The position numbers were made by a program, and so were the translations under genes. Below the pieces are notes generated by a model. It was not told where the DNA came from, did not search any database, and worked only from the letters and a program-made list of their open reading frames with translations. 28,129 bases of DNA, taken from assembly GCA_001275005.1 (NCBI GenBank), contig JWZX01002252.1, positions 1-28,129 of the forward strand. Reading direction: 5' to 3'. The DNA comes from Chrysochromulina tobinii (Eukaryota; Haptophyta; Prymnesiales; Chrysochromulinaceae). Of the stretch, positions 1 through 8,990 are shown piece after piece; within the stretch, counting starts at the first letter, position 1, and every line of letters begins with the position of its first letter.

Positions 1-34
<34 letters not shown>

Positions 35-3000
35 AGCTGCCGGCGCTGCGCACCGCCCTCTTTGGGCTGGCGCATGCCCTTCTGCTGCACGCGCGCGCGC
101 TCGCGGCCGTGCACGTGGGAAGCTTGGCGACGGTGCTCCTCGACGGCGTGTCTGAGACCGACCCAGGCTCGCATGCCGCCTTGTGGGATACGCTGCTGCT
201 CCTGCTGCAGCGCCACCCGGACGCTCTGCAGGCGTGCACGCAGGGTCGCCATCTGCTGCCGCGGCTCCTCTCGCTGCTTCGTCAAGGGTGCTATGGTGCG
301 GCGCCCACCGTGGCGCGTGCGCTGCTGCCGCTAGCCTCTGTACTCCCGCCTGCGCTCACGGTCCCCGCAAGGCCGGGCGAGCTGGCGCCCGCGGCGGCGC
401 TTCTCGACGCCGCGTGGGAGGGCTTGCGAGCCGAGGCGCTGCCCGTGCATCACTTTGGACCGTTGCTGAGCGCGCGCACCGAGCTGACGCAGCTGCTGCT
501 CGTCGGCCTCGCCCGCGACGGCGCGCGACGCCCATGCGCTCATCTCGGCGCGTGCGCTGCTCGAGGCGTCGGTGATGACGCCGGTCATCGCGCTGCTCGC
601 GAACAAGCTGCCGCCGCGCCTGCGCGAGGCGACGGCGCTCGAAGCCCTCGGAGCGGCCATTAGCGCCGTCTCGAGCTCCTCGAGGACTTGCCACTACGCG
701 GAGTGCCTCTGGCCCATCCTGATCCCCCGGTGTGAGGCCGAGTGCGTCGCCGCCGTCGGCGTGGGCGGCGAGAACGCCGCGGCCGCCGGTGCGGCGTGCG
801 CGCGGGCCGTGAGCGTGCTGCTCGCGCTCATCGCAGCGCTTCGCAAGGCGACCAGCGCCCATGCGCACGCCTGCGCCCGCTCGCTCACCGCCAAGGTCGG
901 GCTCGTATGGACACGTCTGCTGGCGCGCGTCTGCGCCACGAGTGAGGCCAAAGCCGCGGCCGGCGCTGGCGCGGCAGCGGCGGCGGCCTCGGTGCAGCCC
1001 GCCTGCGACGCTCTCCACAGGCGAGCGCCACTGATTACCACTGATTACCACTGATTACCACTGATTACCACTGATTACCACTGATTACCACTGATTACTA
1101 CTGATTACCACTGATTACCACTGATTACCACTGATGATCCCTAACAGCCCGCCTGCGACGCTCTCCTCAGGCTTGCTCAGGCGTTCGGCCTCTGTGCCCT
1201 CTGTCAACCCTCCCCGTCGCCGAATATGGATACCCGAGCATTCGAAGCGCCCGGCACGACGCCGGTGGTGTGGGTGCGCGCGGCGTCCGACGGCAAGCGC
1301 GCCTCGGTCTCCCTCAGCTTTGTGCCGAGGGGCTGCGCCTCCATTCACGCCGCTCCGTTGATCTTTGACCGCCTTCTGCTGCCTTGGGCTGCCCAATGCC
1401 TTGGCAGCCGCCGCGACGGCGACGGCGCCGGCGCTGGCGCTGGCGCCGCATCCGCCGCCGCCGCCACGGCCGCCGCCGCCTCGGCCGCCGCCGCCGCCGC
1501 TCCCTCGACGGCGCTGGGTGCGCTCGTGTGGAAGCTGATGACGTTGCTCATCCACGAGGAGCTCGCATCTGGCATGAGCTCGGCGAGCGAGCTCCTTAGC
1601 TGGCAATGGCGCGAGCTGCTCGTGTGTGCCGCCACGGCGCCGCCCGCTCGGCTGCCTCATGTCCTCGCGATGGTCCGTGCCGTCGCTGAGGCGGCTGCCG
1701 CACGCGCACGCATGCCCACGCGCTCGAATGCAACGGATGCATCGCCGCCGCTCACGCCTCAAGTCCCCCCTGAGGGTCAGGGCGCTGTGGCGAGCGCTTG
1801 CATGCACACGCCGCATGTCTCTGTGTGGGCGTGTGGGGAACTCGACGCCCTCGCGCTCTCCACCCTCCGCCTCGCCTTCACCTTATGCGAGTCGCACCGC
1901 GACGCCGCATCGAGTGGCGGCGACGCAATGGATGAGGCGGCGCCAAGCGCGGCTGTGGCCGCGGAGGTGGTGACGTACCTCGTGCGCCCTGTCGACTGGC
2001 TCACCGATGGCTGCCGCGCCAAGCTCCTCGACAGCGTTGCGAGCACGATCGGGCGGGCAGTCGGCCGGCCGCAGCTCAATGTGGCTCGCTTGGCCAGCCT
2101 GAGCACCGCGCACGCGATCGCGGCCGCTCTCATCGAGCGCCATGCCGAACGCACCGATCGGCTGATGGAATCGAGGGGTACGCAGGCGCTGGGCGCGCTC
2201 TCGTCTTCGCCTCGCATGCAAGTGCTCACCACGGCGCGGCGTTCCTCCCTTCCCCACAGGTACACAGGCGCTGGGCGCGCTCTTGTCTTCGCTGCTCGCG
2301 TCTATCGCCTGCTGGCCGCCCGCGGCCGTGTGGTTGCGCCAGTGGGAGGCGCTCGCGCAGGCCCAGGTTGGCGGCGCCGAGGGCGGCGGCGGTGCCGAGG
2401 GCGGCGGCGCTCCGGACGATGACGAGGACGCGGCCGGCGGCAGCAGCGGCGCCGCGAGCGATGGCGGCGGCGGCGGCGGTGGTGGCTATCGATTCTTTGG
2501 GCGCCGTGACGGGCGCGAGCCGCACAGGCAGGCGCCATGGCCAGCGCTGCAGATGGCCGTCGATGCTGCGGCGGACGTTGCGCTTGCATCTGAAGCGCGA
2601 GATCCGTCGACGGCGGCGGCCGAGGCGGAGGCGGCGGCCGAGGCGGAGGAGGAGGCGGAGGCGGTGGCCGAGGCGGAGGCGGAAGTCGCAGCGGAGGGCG
2701 TCACCGGTACGGTGGAGGGCGGTACCGGTACGGTGGCCTCGATCGATCTTCATTCGGAGAGCGCGCGTGCCACGTGTGCGGAGAGTGCTCGGTTATGGGG
2801 CCTCCTTGCCCCGACCGTCCTGGGCTCCATGTCCCCTACCGCCCGCGACGAGCTCTGCCGAAGCCTCTGCCGCATCGTCAGCAGCGCTGCTCCGCGCTCG
2901 TGCGTGCACGCGAGCGGCTGGCGGGCGGCGTGCCGCCAGTGGGTGTGGGGAGTGCGCAGTCTTCTTGAGGCCATGCCCGCAACGGCGCTCGGAGGCGGCG

Positions 3001-6000
3001 GCGCAGGCGGCGGCGGAGTGGGCGCGGCGAAGGAGGCAGAGGAGGAGACGGAGGAGAGGGAGGATCCAATTGACGAAACGGAGGAGAGGGAGGATCCAAT
3101 TGACGAATTGCTAACGGCTCTGAGCGACGGCGCGTGGATGGATGAGGGCACGATGTGGCCAGCGGCCGCCCTCACCCTCAGCTGGCTCCGGACGACAGAG
3201 CTTCGTGTGGCCTTCCCACCGTCTGCCCTCGATGCTGCCACCCTTGGCCGCCGCCGCCGCCTCGGACCTCCCGAGACAGTCCTGTTGCAGCTCCTGGTGC
3301 AATTCCACAGCGGGCGGCCGAGCGCCGTGGTGAGCGGTACCCTGCAAGCCGACCTGCATGCGTTCGTAAGCGCGCAGCTGCTGCCTTATTTGGCATCCAT
3401 CAGCGCGGCCAGCGAGGCGTGGGAGGATGGTGGACTCCTCGAACGGCTGCTGAGCGCTGCGCTCCGACGCGCGTTCACCGAGGCGGGCGCCCACGGCAGC
3501 GCGGGCGCCCACGGCAGCGCGGGCGCGCCAACGCCCGCAGCAACGAGCGCCCAGCTCGGCGCTTGCTCCACCGGCGCCCACGGCAGCGCCTCGCTCGGCG
3601 CTTGCACCACGCTTCTCCGGTGCGCGCTGCCGTGGGCGCTGCATCGCCTCAGCGAGCCTTACCGGCGCTGCATGCAAGTGCTCACCACGACGCCCCCATC
3701 CTTCCTTCCCCACAGGTGCGCGCTGCATCGCCTCACCGAGCCGTACCGGCGGCGTCGCGTCGCGTCTTCGCTCCTCGGCCGTTGCGGCCTCGAGACAGCC
3801 CTCGGCGGCGACCTACCCCGCGCTGCCGTGGGCGGGCCCTCGACGGACACCACGCGCGCGCGTATGGCTGTGCTGAGCGCCGTGTTGAGCGTCGTCGGGG
3901 CGGATGGCGAGCCGGAGCGCCCTCTGACGGAGGGCATCCTGCTCAAAGACCCGGGCGCCGCCGCCGCCACCGCTGCCACGATGACGTCCCCCGGCGCTGT
4001 GAATGCACCCGGAGCTGTGAATGCACCCGGGGCTGTGAATGCACACGGGGCTGAGCAGTCGAGCACGGTGGCGACTCTGTGTCGAGTCTCCTTGCACATG
4101 GAGCGCGCTGTGCTCGCGCTGCGCCCGGCTGCCTCCGCTGCCTCTCGCGCGGCGCTCGCGCGCTTCGGCCAGGCGGCCGAGAGTGCAGCGGCAGAGCTCT
4201 TCGCGGCCGCCGCGTCGTTGCGAGCGCTCGCGAGCTGCTTAGCGGTGGCTCCGACGCTCGTGTCACTCGACGGCTCTCCCGAGCCAAGCCCGGCCGACGC
4301 CACCGCTCTGCTCGAGCAGTTGATGAAGCTGGATGACGCGCGTCGTTCGGCGCTCGCGACGACGCTCAAGAGCGCCCCCGCTGCCGAGGATGCTCACGAG
4401 GACGCGTCGGCGGCGATCCAGTTGCGTGATGCCCTCGTGCGCTGCTTGGGTGCATTGCTCGCGGACCGTTCACGCCAGGTGTCGCCGGTGGCGATGCGAG
4501 GCCACGCGGTTTGGGTGCTGCCGTTGCTCGAGGAGGCGATGAAGGCCGCCGTCGCGGCCTCCAGCAAGGCTGCAGCCCTCGACACCGAGACGGCGCTCGA
4601 CGGACTCCTCGATCGCGCAGCCCTGGCGTGCGGCTGTGTCGGCTGCCTCCACTCGCTCGGCGTCGTCCTCGCGCCCGAGAACGAGTCGGCACGGACTGAG
4701 CGATTGCTGCAGCTGCTCCTCGCCTGGCTCCTCGCCGATGGGGTGCGCGGCGTCGGCCGGTACGGCATGCAACGGCCGTTGCTCGTCGTCTTGCATGCAA
4801 TCCGCGCCCTTCCCGCTCGCTTGCTGCCCACCGCGGCGGTCCTTGCCCCGCTCGGCGCCCTCGCCGGCGCGCCGCACCCCGCCGTACGCGCACACGTGGC
4901 GGCCCTCATCGGGCGGCTCCCCAGTAGCAACGACTCGCTTCCGACCGTTACGATCTCAGCCACCCCAGCTCGCTCCAAGGGCGCAGCTCCTCTTGAGCAC
5001 GTGTGCACAGAGGCCGACGACGAGACGATGAGCGAGGCGGAGCTGCGTGCCGTCTTCTCGGCCCCGCTGCTACGGTTGATGCATCCCTCGCCCGCGCCCA
5101 GGACGGCGCCCAGCGAATCGGGCGGCGGCGCGCCGGCGGTGCCCACGACGGCGCCCACGACGGCGCCCACGACGGCGCCCACTCTCCCCGACGGTTCTTC
5201 ACTACTGATTGCGTGGGCCATCGCGCTCGAGCTGCGCACCAAGTACGAGCCCGCCGCACGCGCCAAGCTCGCCGCCCATTGGAAGCACGTGTGGCTGCAA
5301 GGGCAGCTCGACCTGATGCTTGACTCCCTTCTCGAGGCACTCCCGCTCTCCGCCGAGCAGGTGATGGCCTCTGCTGGCCTCTGATAGCCTCTGATGACGA
5401 GACGACACTCTGATTGCTCGAGGAGCAGCTGAGTGCCTCTGATGGCCTCTGATGGCCTCTGATGGCCTTTGATTGTGCCTGATTGCGTCTGAGAAGTTCC
5501 TCCCGCTCTCCGCCGAGCAGATGGGCGCGCTCGAGTCGGGCGCCGTGCCGGGCGGCAGCAGCAGCCGGCGTGTCACGGATCTCGTGAGCGGCGCCCTAAG
5601 CCTCGGGCGCGTCGCGGCCGTGTGCGAAGACGTGCTCGCCCAACACGGCGCGCTCGCCAGCCCGAGCTTGATGGAGCTCGCGGCCTCGCTCTACCTGCAG
5701 CTGCTGCGCGAGCTACCCGCCCTGGTGCGCGATTGGTGGTCCCAGAAGCGCCCCTGCCTTGCATGCACACGCTCATCACGGCGCCCTGGCCTCCCCACAG
5801 GTGCGCGATTGGTGGTCCCATAAGCTCCCCTCGCGCGGTGTGGGGGCGTCGTTGGCCAAGTTCACGGAGGCCTACTGCTCACCCAAATTGCTCCGTGACG
5901 AGATTGACGGAATTGTGAGCGCCATCGGCGCGACTGACGAGAGCTTCAAGGTGCGCGGCCACGAGCGCTGATTGCGTCTGATTGCGTCTGATTGCGTCTG

Positions 6001-6572
6001 ATTGCATCGAATTGCGTCTGAATACGTCTGATTGCGTCTGATTGTGTCTGATTGCGTCTGATTGCGTCTGATTGCATCGGATTACGTCTGATTGCGTCTG
6101 ATTGCGTCTGATTGTGTCTGATGCGTGTCCTCGTATGAGCTTCAAGGTGCGCGGCTCGGCGGCGACCCGCCAAGTGGTCGCCACGTACACTTGTGAGTCG
6201 TCCGCTCTGCAGATGGCGCTCGTGCTGCCCTCATGCCACCCGCTGCGCGCGGTCGAGGTCCAGTGCCTGCAGCGGGTGGGCATCTCGGACGCGCGCTGGC
6301 GCAAGTGGCAGCGCCAGATCTCGACGATGCTCCTCTCGCAAAACGGACAAATCTCGGACGCGCTCGTGCTGTGGAAACAGAACGTCGACAAGGTCTTCGA
6401 AGGGGTCGAGGAGTGCCCGATTTGTTACATGATCATCCATGCCTCGACGGGCCACCTGCCGCGCCTCGAGTGCAAGACGTGCCACAACAAGTTCCACTCG
6501 GCCTGCCTGTACAAGTGGTTCACCGGCTCGCAAAAGTCCACGTGCCCGCTCTGCCAGACGACGTGGTCCTGA
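1..6572 (+). CDS. LTN1: Listerin E3 ubiquitin ligase, 3' part (5' end outside window)
   Basis: Listerin binds stalled 60S ribosome subunits and ubiquitinates nascent chains in cytosolic ribosome quality control. The coding path I deduce is exons 1-991, 1148-2177, 2260-3619, 3716-5360, 5521-5724, 5801-5950 and 6147-6572. All junctions keep phase, apart from one frame change near 500-565. The first exon carries HEAT-like helices typical of the family, including an HAALWD motif (about 163-186) and LLSLLRQGCYGAA (about 268-305). The last exon encodes an RWD domain and then a RING of the Listerin type: CPICY, C-x2-C, KFHSACLYKWF, CPLC, ending CQTTWS close to the C-terminus as in known Listerins. 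The middle is full of Ala/Gly runs and exonic tandem repeats (3051-3110, 3483-3530, 3990-4053, 5142-5180), which look like lineage-specific insertions. Frame 1 is open to the window edge, so the start lies upstream. The RING/RWD assignment is very firm; the internal exon borders are deduced from reading frames. Confidence 0.93.
992..1147 (+). other. LTN1 intron A (phase 0), minisatellite-filled
   Basis: The donor GTGCAG and acceptor CCTAACAG join frame 2 to frame 2 and remove several in-frame stops. A 28-bp direct copy (995-1022 and 1145-1172, one mismatch) of PACDAL-encoding sequence flanks the array. The left copy lies just inside the donor, and the right copy supplies the acceptor CAG and continues as exon. 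The interior is the CTGATTACCA minisatellite. Confidence 0.8.
1029..1134 (+). repeat. 10-bp minisatellite CTGATTACCA
   Basis: About ten head-to-tail units with one TACTA variant, entirely inside LTN1 intron A. Every unit has CTGAT, which fits the CTRAY branch-point consensus. Confidence 0.95.
2178..2259 (+). other. LTN1 intron B (phase 1), introner-like
   Basis: The donor is GTACGC and the acceptor is TTCCCCACAG. Splicing joins frame 2 to frame 3 through a GTQALGALL-encoding junction. The first 33 intron bases (2178-2210) recur with two mismatches as the first 33 bases of the next exon (2260-2292). The core GCATGCAAGTGCTCACCACG plus a C/T-rich tail is shared with intron C and, more loosely, with intron E. 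Confidence 0.88.
3051..3110 (+). repeat. 30-bp exonic tandem repeat in LTN1
   Basis: Two near-identical 30-bp units encode EEREDPIDET and a second, near-identical copy. This is an in-frame acidic insertion. Comparable coding repeats lie at 3483-3530 (AHGSAG units), 3990-4053 (18-bp GAVNAP units) and 5142-5180 (12-bp TTAP units). Confidence 0.9.
3620..3715 (+). other. LTN1 intron C (phase 2, 96 nt, stop-free), introner-like
   Basis: The donor is GTGCGC and the acceptor is TTCCCCACAG. The core matches intron B. The intron start (3620-3667) is a copy of the downstream exon start (3716-3751), except that it carries 12 extra bases. The length is a multiple of three and there is no stop, so the reading frame runs straight through. 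Without the shared core it would be mistaken for exon, and retention would add 32 residues. Confidence 0.78.
5361..5520 (+). other. LTN1 intron D (phase 0)
   Basis: The donor GTGATG follows a PLSAEQ-encoding exon end. The acceptor is the CAG of a second, identical 21-bp copy of that exon end (5340-5360 and 5500-5520). Splicing joins frame 3 to frame 1 (SAEQ-MGALESG). The interior consists of imperfect CCTCTGATGG-like repeats rich in CTGAT. Confidence 0.88.
5725..5800 (+). other. LTN1 intron E (phase 0), introner-like
   Basis: The donor is GTGCGC and the acceptor is CTCCCCACAG. The 20-bp GTGCGCGATTGGTGGTCCCA is present at the intron start (5725-5744) and again at the next exon start (5801-5820). 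The core TTGCATGCACACGCTCATCA resembles the core of introns B and C. Splicing moves frame 1 to frame 2 and continues VRDWWSHK. Confidence 0.9.
5951..6146 (+). other. LTN1 intron F (phase 0), minisatellite-filled
   Basis: A perfect 19-bp repeat GAGCTTCAAGGTGCGCGGC (5941-5959 and 6137-6155) spans both splice junctions, so exon AAG|GTG is copied at each end. Splicing joins frame 2 to frame 3 at the start of the RWD domain (DESFK-VRGSAATR). Confidence 0.9.
5969..6121 (+). repeat. 10-bp minisatellite CTGATTGCGT
   Basis: About fifteen units with GTGT, CATC and AATAC variants, confined to LTN1 intron F. The unit has the same length and CTGATT core as the array in intron A. Confidence 0.95.
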
Positions 6573-6836
6573 GATCTGTCCCGTCTCGTCCAACCGCTGC
6601 GACGCCCCGGCTCAAGCCCCGACCGTCGACTGAGGAGTGAGGACTCGACTTGACTGAGGTGTACACGCCGCGGTGAAGGGTTGCCATAACAATCATTGTT
6701 ATGACTCATACTTTTGTGAAGCGTCACATGATTTTTACTAAAAATCGAGCTTAGATAGGTCACACCACGGACGCCTAGGCCCTGCGGCTAGCTTACTTAC
6801 TTATATTTAGACTACTTACTTACTCTGTATCCTCTG
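6573..6836. other. Convergent intergenic region with a perfect palindrome
   Basis: This stretch separates the LTN1 stop from the stop of the minus-strand gene. It is much more AT-rich than its surroundings. It contains ATAACAATCATTGTTAT (about 6686-6702), with 8-base arms around one base, and TTACTTACTTA-type short repeats at about 6791-6823. It is presumably 3' UTR for both genes. Confidence 0.6.
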
Positions 6837-7514
6837 TCATTCTGCGCACGCACACCCACGCACAGACGCCGACCGAATGGACCGGCTGCGGAGCGAAGGG
6901 GGTGCTTGCTCCCTGCCACAGTGTAGGTAGAAGGCTGGCGTTCGCAGCGACTCGGCGCACGCCTCCGCCTCCTCTTCACTCATTGCCTCGGATGCCACCG
7001 CGAGGCGAAGCAGCTCGTCGCATGCCGCAGCCTCCTCCGCACTCATCGCCTCCGTAGATGGATCGAGGGTCGCCGTCGGCACGGCGTTCCAAAAGTTTGT
7101 GTCGAAGACCGAGCCGGGTGTGACTGGACGTGAAGGGATTGGTGATGGAGCAGACGTGATTGCGGTCTCTTCTGGTGCAGAGACAATCGGCTCAGCCCAA
7201 CTCACACTACGGAGTATTGCGTCCGGAGAGTTGCGTGTGCAGGAGCCGGGGCGGGAGCGCGTGATTGGAACGTTTTCCGCACACGCCCCTGGCACCATTG
7301 AGGGAGGATCGCCCGCGGGTGTGCTCGTGCGATCAGCGCCAGGCTCAACGGTGTGGTGACTGATTGTTGTGCTTGTTGCGTGCTCACATCTCACGACCTG
7401 CTGTACACCGGGCGTGCGGAGTTGGGAGCTGCGCCAAACGATCAGCAGCACGAGCGCCGCACCAATCGTGCCGAGTATGTGTTTGGCGACCTCGTCGCCG
7501 CTGGCGAGCATCAT
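6837..7514 (-). CDS. Hypothetical single-span membrane protein, short inverted copy
   Basis: I do not recognise the family. The ORF encodes 225 residues from ATG at 7514. A hydrophobic segment HILGTIGAALVLLIVW (about residues 10-26) follows LASGDEVAK. A Ser/Thr/Pro-rich middle and then two related acidic helices (AMSAEEAAACDELLRLAVAS and AMSEEEAEACAESLR) follow. It is a clear homologue of the plus-strand gene at 7664-9325, arranged head-to-head. It lacks about 600 bp of central coding sequence present in the other copy and has a different, shorter N-terminus and C-terminus. It could be a functional short paralogue or a decaying copy. The frame is intact over the whole shared region, which favours a coding sequence or a very recent duplication. 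Confidence 0.6.
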   Translation of the reverse strand: MMLASGDEVAKHILGTIGAALVLLIVWRSSQLRTPGVQQVVRCEHATSTTISHHTVEPGADRTSTPAGDPPSMVPGACAENVPITRSRPGSCTRNSPDAILRSVSWAEPIVSAPEETAITSAPSPIPSRPVTPGSVFDTNFWNAVPTATLDPSTEAMSAEEAAACDELLRLAVASEAMSEEEAEACAESLRTPAFYLHCGREQAPPSLRSRSIRSASVRGCACAE

Positions 7515-8990
7515 CACACGCTCTAGCGTCCGAAATCTCGTCGCGGGTCTTTCGTCGCGCCTTTTTTAGTAGGTCCAGTTCTAGACCGAACTCTGTGAGC
7601 CCAGCTCGCTTTTTGATTTTGGTAAGGCTCCCGTCGCCCCGCGGCGACAGTTCTTCGTTGGATATGTATGAGGAAGATGGTCTTGAGTGGGTGACGAATC
7701 TGCCGTGGCGCTCGTGTCTGCATGCGTTTGAGGTATATCAGAAGAACGCAGAAGGAAAGATTGATGGAACTATGAGCGAGTGGCCGCTCGCCAGCGGCGA
7801 CGAGGTCGCCAAACACATCCTCGGCACGATTGGTGCGGCGCTCGTGCTGCTGATCGTTTGGCGCACTTCCCAACTCCGCACGCATGGTGTGCAGCAGGTC
7901 GTGAGAGAGCCGCCAGAGGACGTGCGGGCGACAACAAGCACAACCAAATTGGGTGAGCGCACGGCAGACACCACACCCGCGAGCGATCCTCCCTCAGTGA
8001 AGCCAGGGACGTGTGCGGACGACTTTCCACGCACGCGCTCCCGCCCCGGCTCACGAAACTCGCACACGCCTGTGAGTTGGGCTGAGCCGATTAGTTCTGC
8101 ATCAGAAGAGACCGCAATAACGTCTGCTCCATCACCAGTCCCTTCACGTTCAGTCACACGCGGCTCGGTCTTCGACGCCGACTTTTGGAACGCCGTGCCG
8201 ACGGCGACCCTCGTGCAAACGCCCGTGGCCACGCGACCGCCTGTCACGATGACCGCCGAGGCCGATGCGCGTAAGTTTTGGAATGATGCCTTCAAGCAGC
8301 ACCTTCAAGATGAGCTCGCCATCTACGAACTCGGGGTCGATGCGCCTCTTCACAGTGATGCAGATGACGACAACGGCAACGCCAACGAGTATAGCGAGGG
8401 CGAGGGCGACGCGCTGCAAGCGGCGGCGATAGCACCTCATGTACGCACGGATGGTCAGCTGTGCTACTGCCGCCGTTGCCTGCTGCTGCGGAGCGTGCGC
8501 AAGCCCGCTTCACAGCCCGCTTCACAGCCGACTCCACGGCCGAACCCCAAGCAAGCAGCGCAGGCGCGGCTCGCGCAGGCGGATTCGGCGAGGGCGGCGG
8601 CCAAAGCGGAAGTGCGCAGGGTGGAGGTCGAACTCGCAGCAGCAGCAGAAGCAGCAGCCGCGGAGAACGCCAACAGGCAAGCAGCAGCGGCCCGACAAGC
8701 GCCCCTGCTGCCGCCGCTGCCCTCGCCCGCCAATGGCGATGGCTGGCCGGGGGAGGCCAACGCCGAGGTCGAGGGAGATTCACTCAGCCCCCACCAAATC
8801 CATACCCAACTCGGCGCCCAACTCGGCGCTGATGAAGGTACGATGAGTGAGGCGATGACTGAAGAGGAGGCTGCTGCATGCGAGGAGCTGCTTCGCCTCG
8901 CGGTGGCATCCGAGGCAATGAGTGAAGAGGAGGCGGTGGCGTGCGCCGAGTCGCTGCGAACGCCAGCCTTCGACCTACCGGTACACTGTG
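6915..8990. repeat. Imperfect inverted gene duplication
   Basis: About 7080-7511 (minus sense) matches about 7786-8215 (plus sense), and about 6915-7060 matches about 8851-8990. The shared stretches were recognised from the translations: both copies have LASGDEVAKHILGTIGAAL, VSWAEPI, EETAITSAPSP and FWNAVPTATL. The plus arm carries an extra segment of about 630 bp (8216-8850). The centre of symmetry is near 7650. Confidence 0.9.

Noticed and set aside
1-33. GGC run at the window start as a regulatory element
   Set aside because: It is in frame with LTN1 as poly-Gly and looks like ordinary coding low complexity.
1029-1134. Regular direct repeats resembling a CRISPR array
   Set aside because: Units are 10 bp, contiguous and without spacers, and they lie inside a spliced intron of a eukaryotic gene. 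This is a minisatellite.
1740-1850. Possible further intron in LTN1 around a CTTGCATGCACACGC sequence similar to the intron E core
   Set aside because: No flanking direct repeat or convincing donor/acceptor pair was found, and the frame continues without stops.
7364-7663. N-terminal extension of the plus-strand membrane protein frame
   Set aside because: It runs antisense through the inverted minus copy and encodes Arg/Cys/Ala-rich shadow sequence. The ATG at 7664 starts sensible protein.
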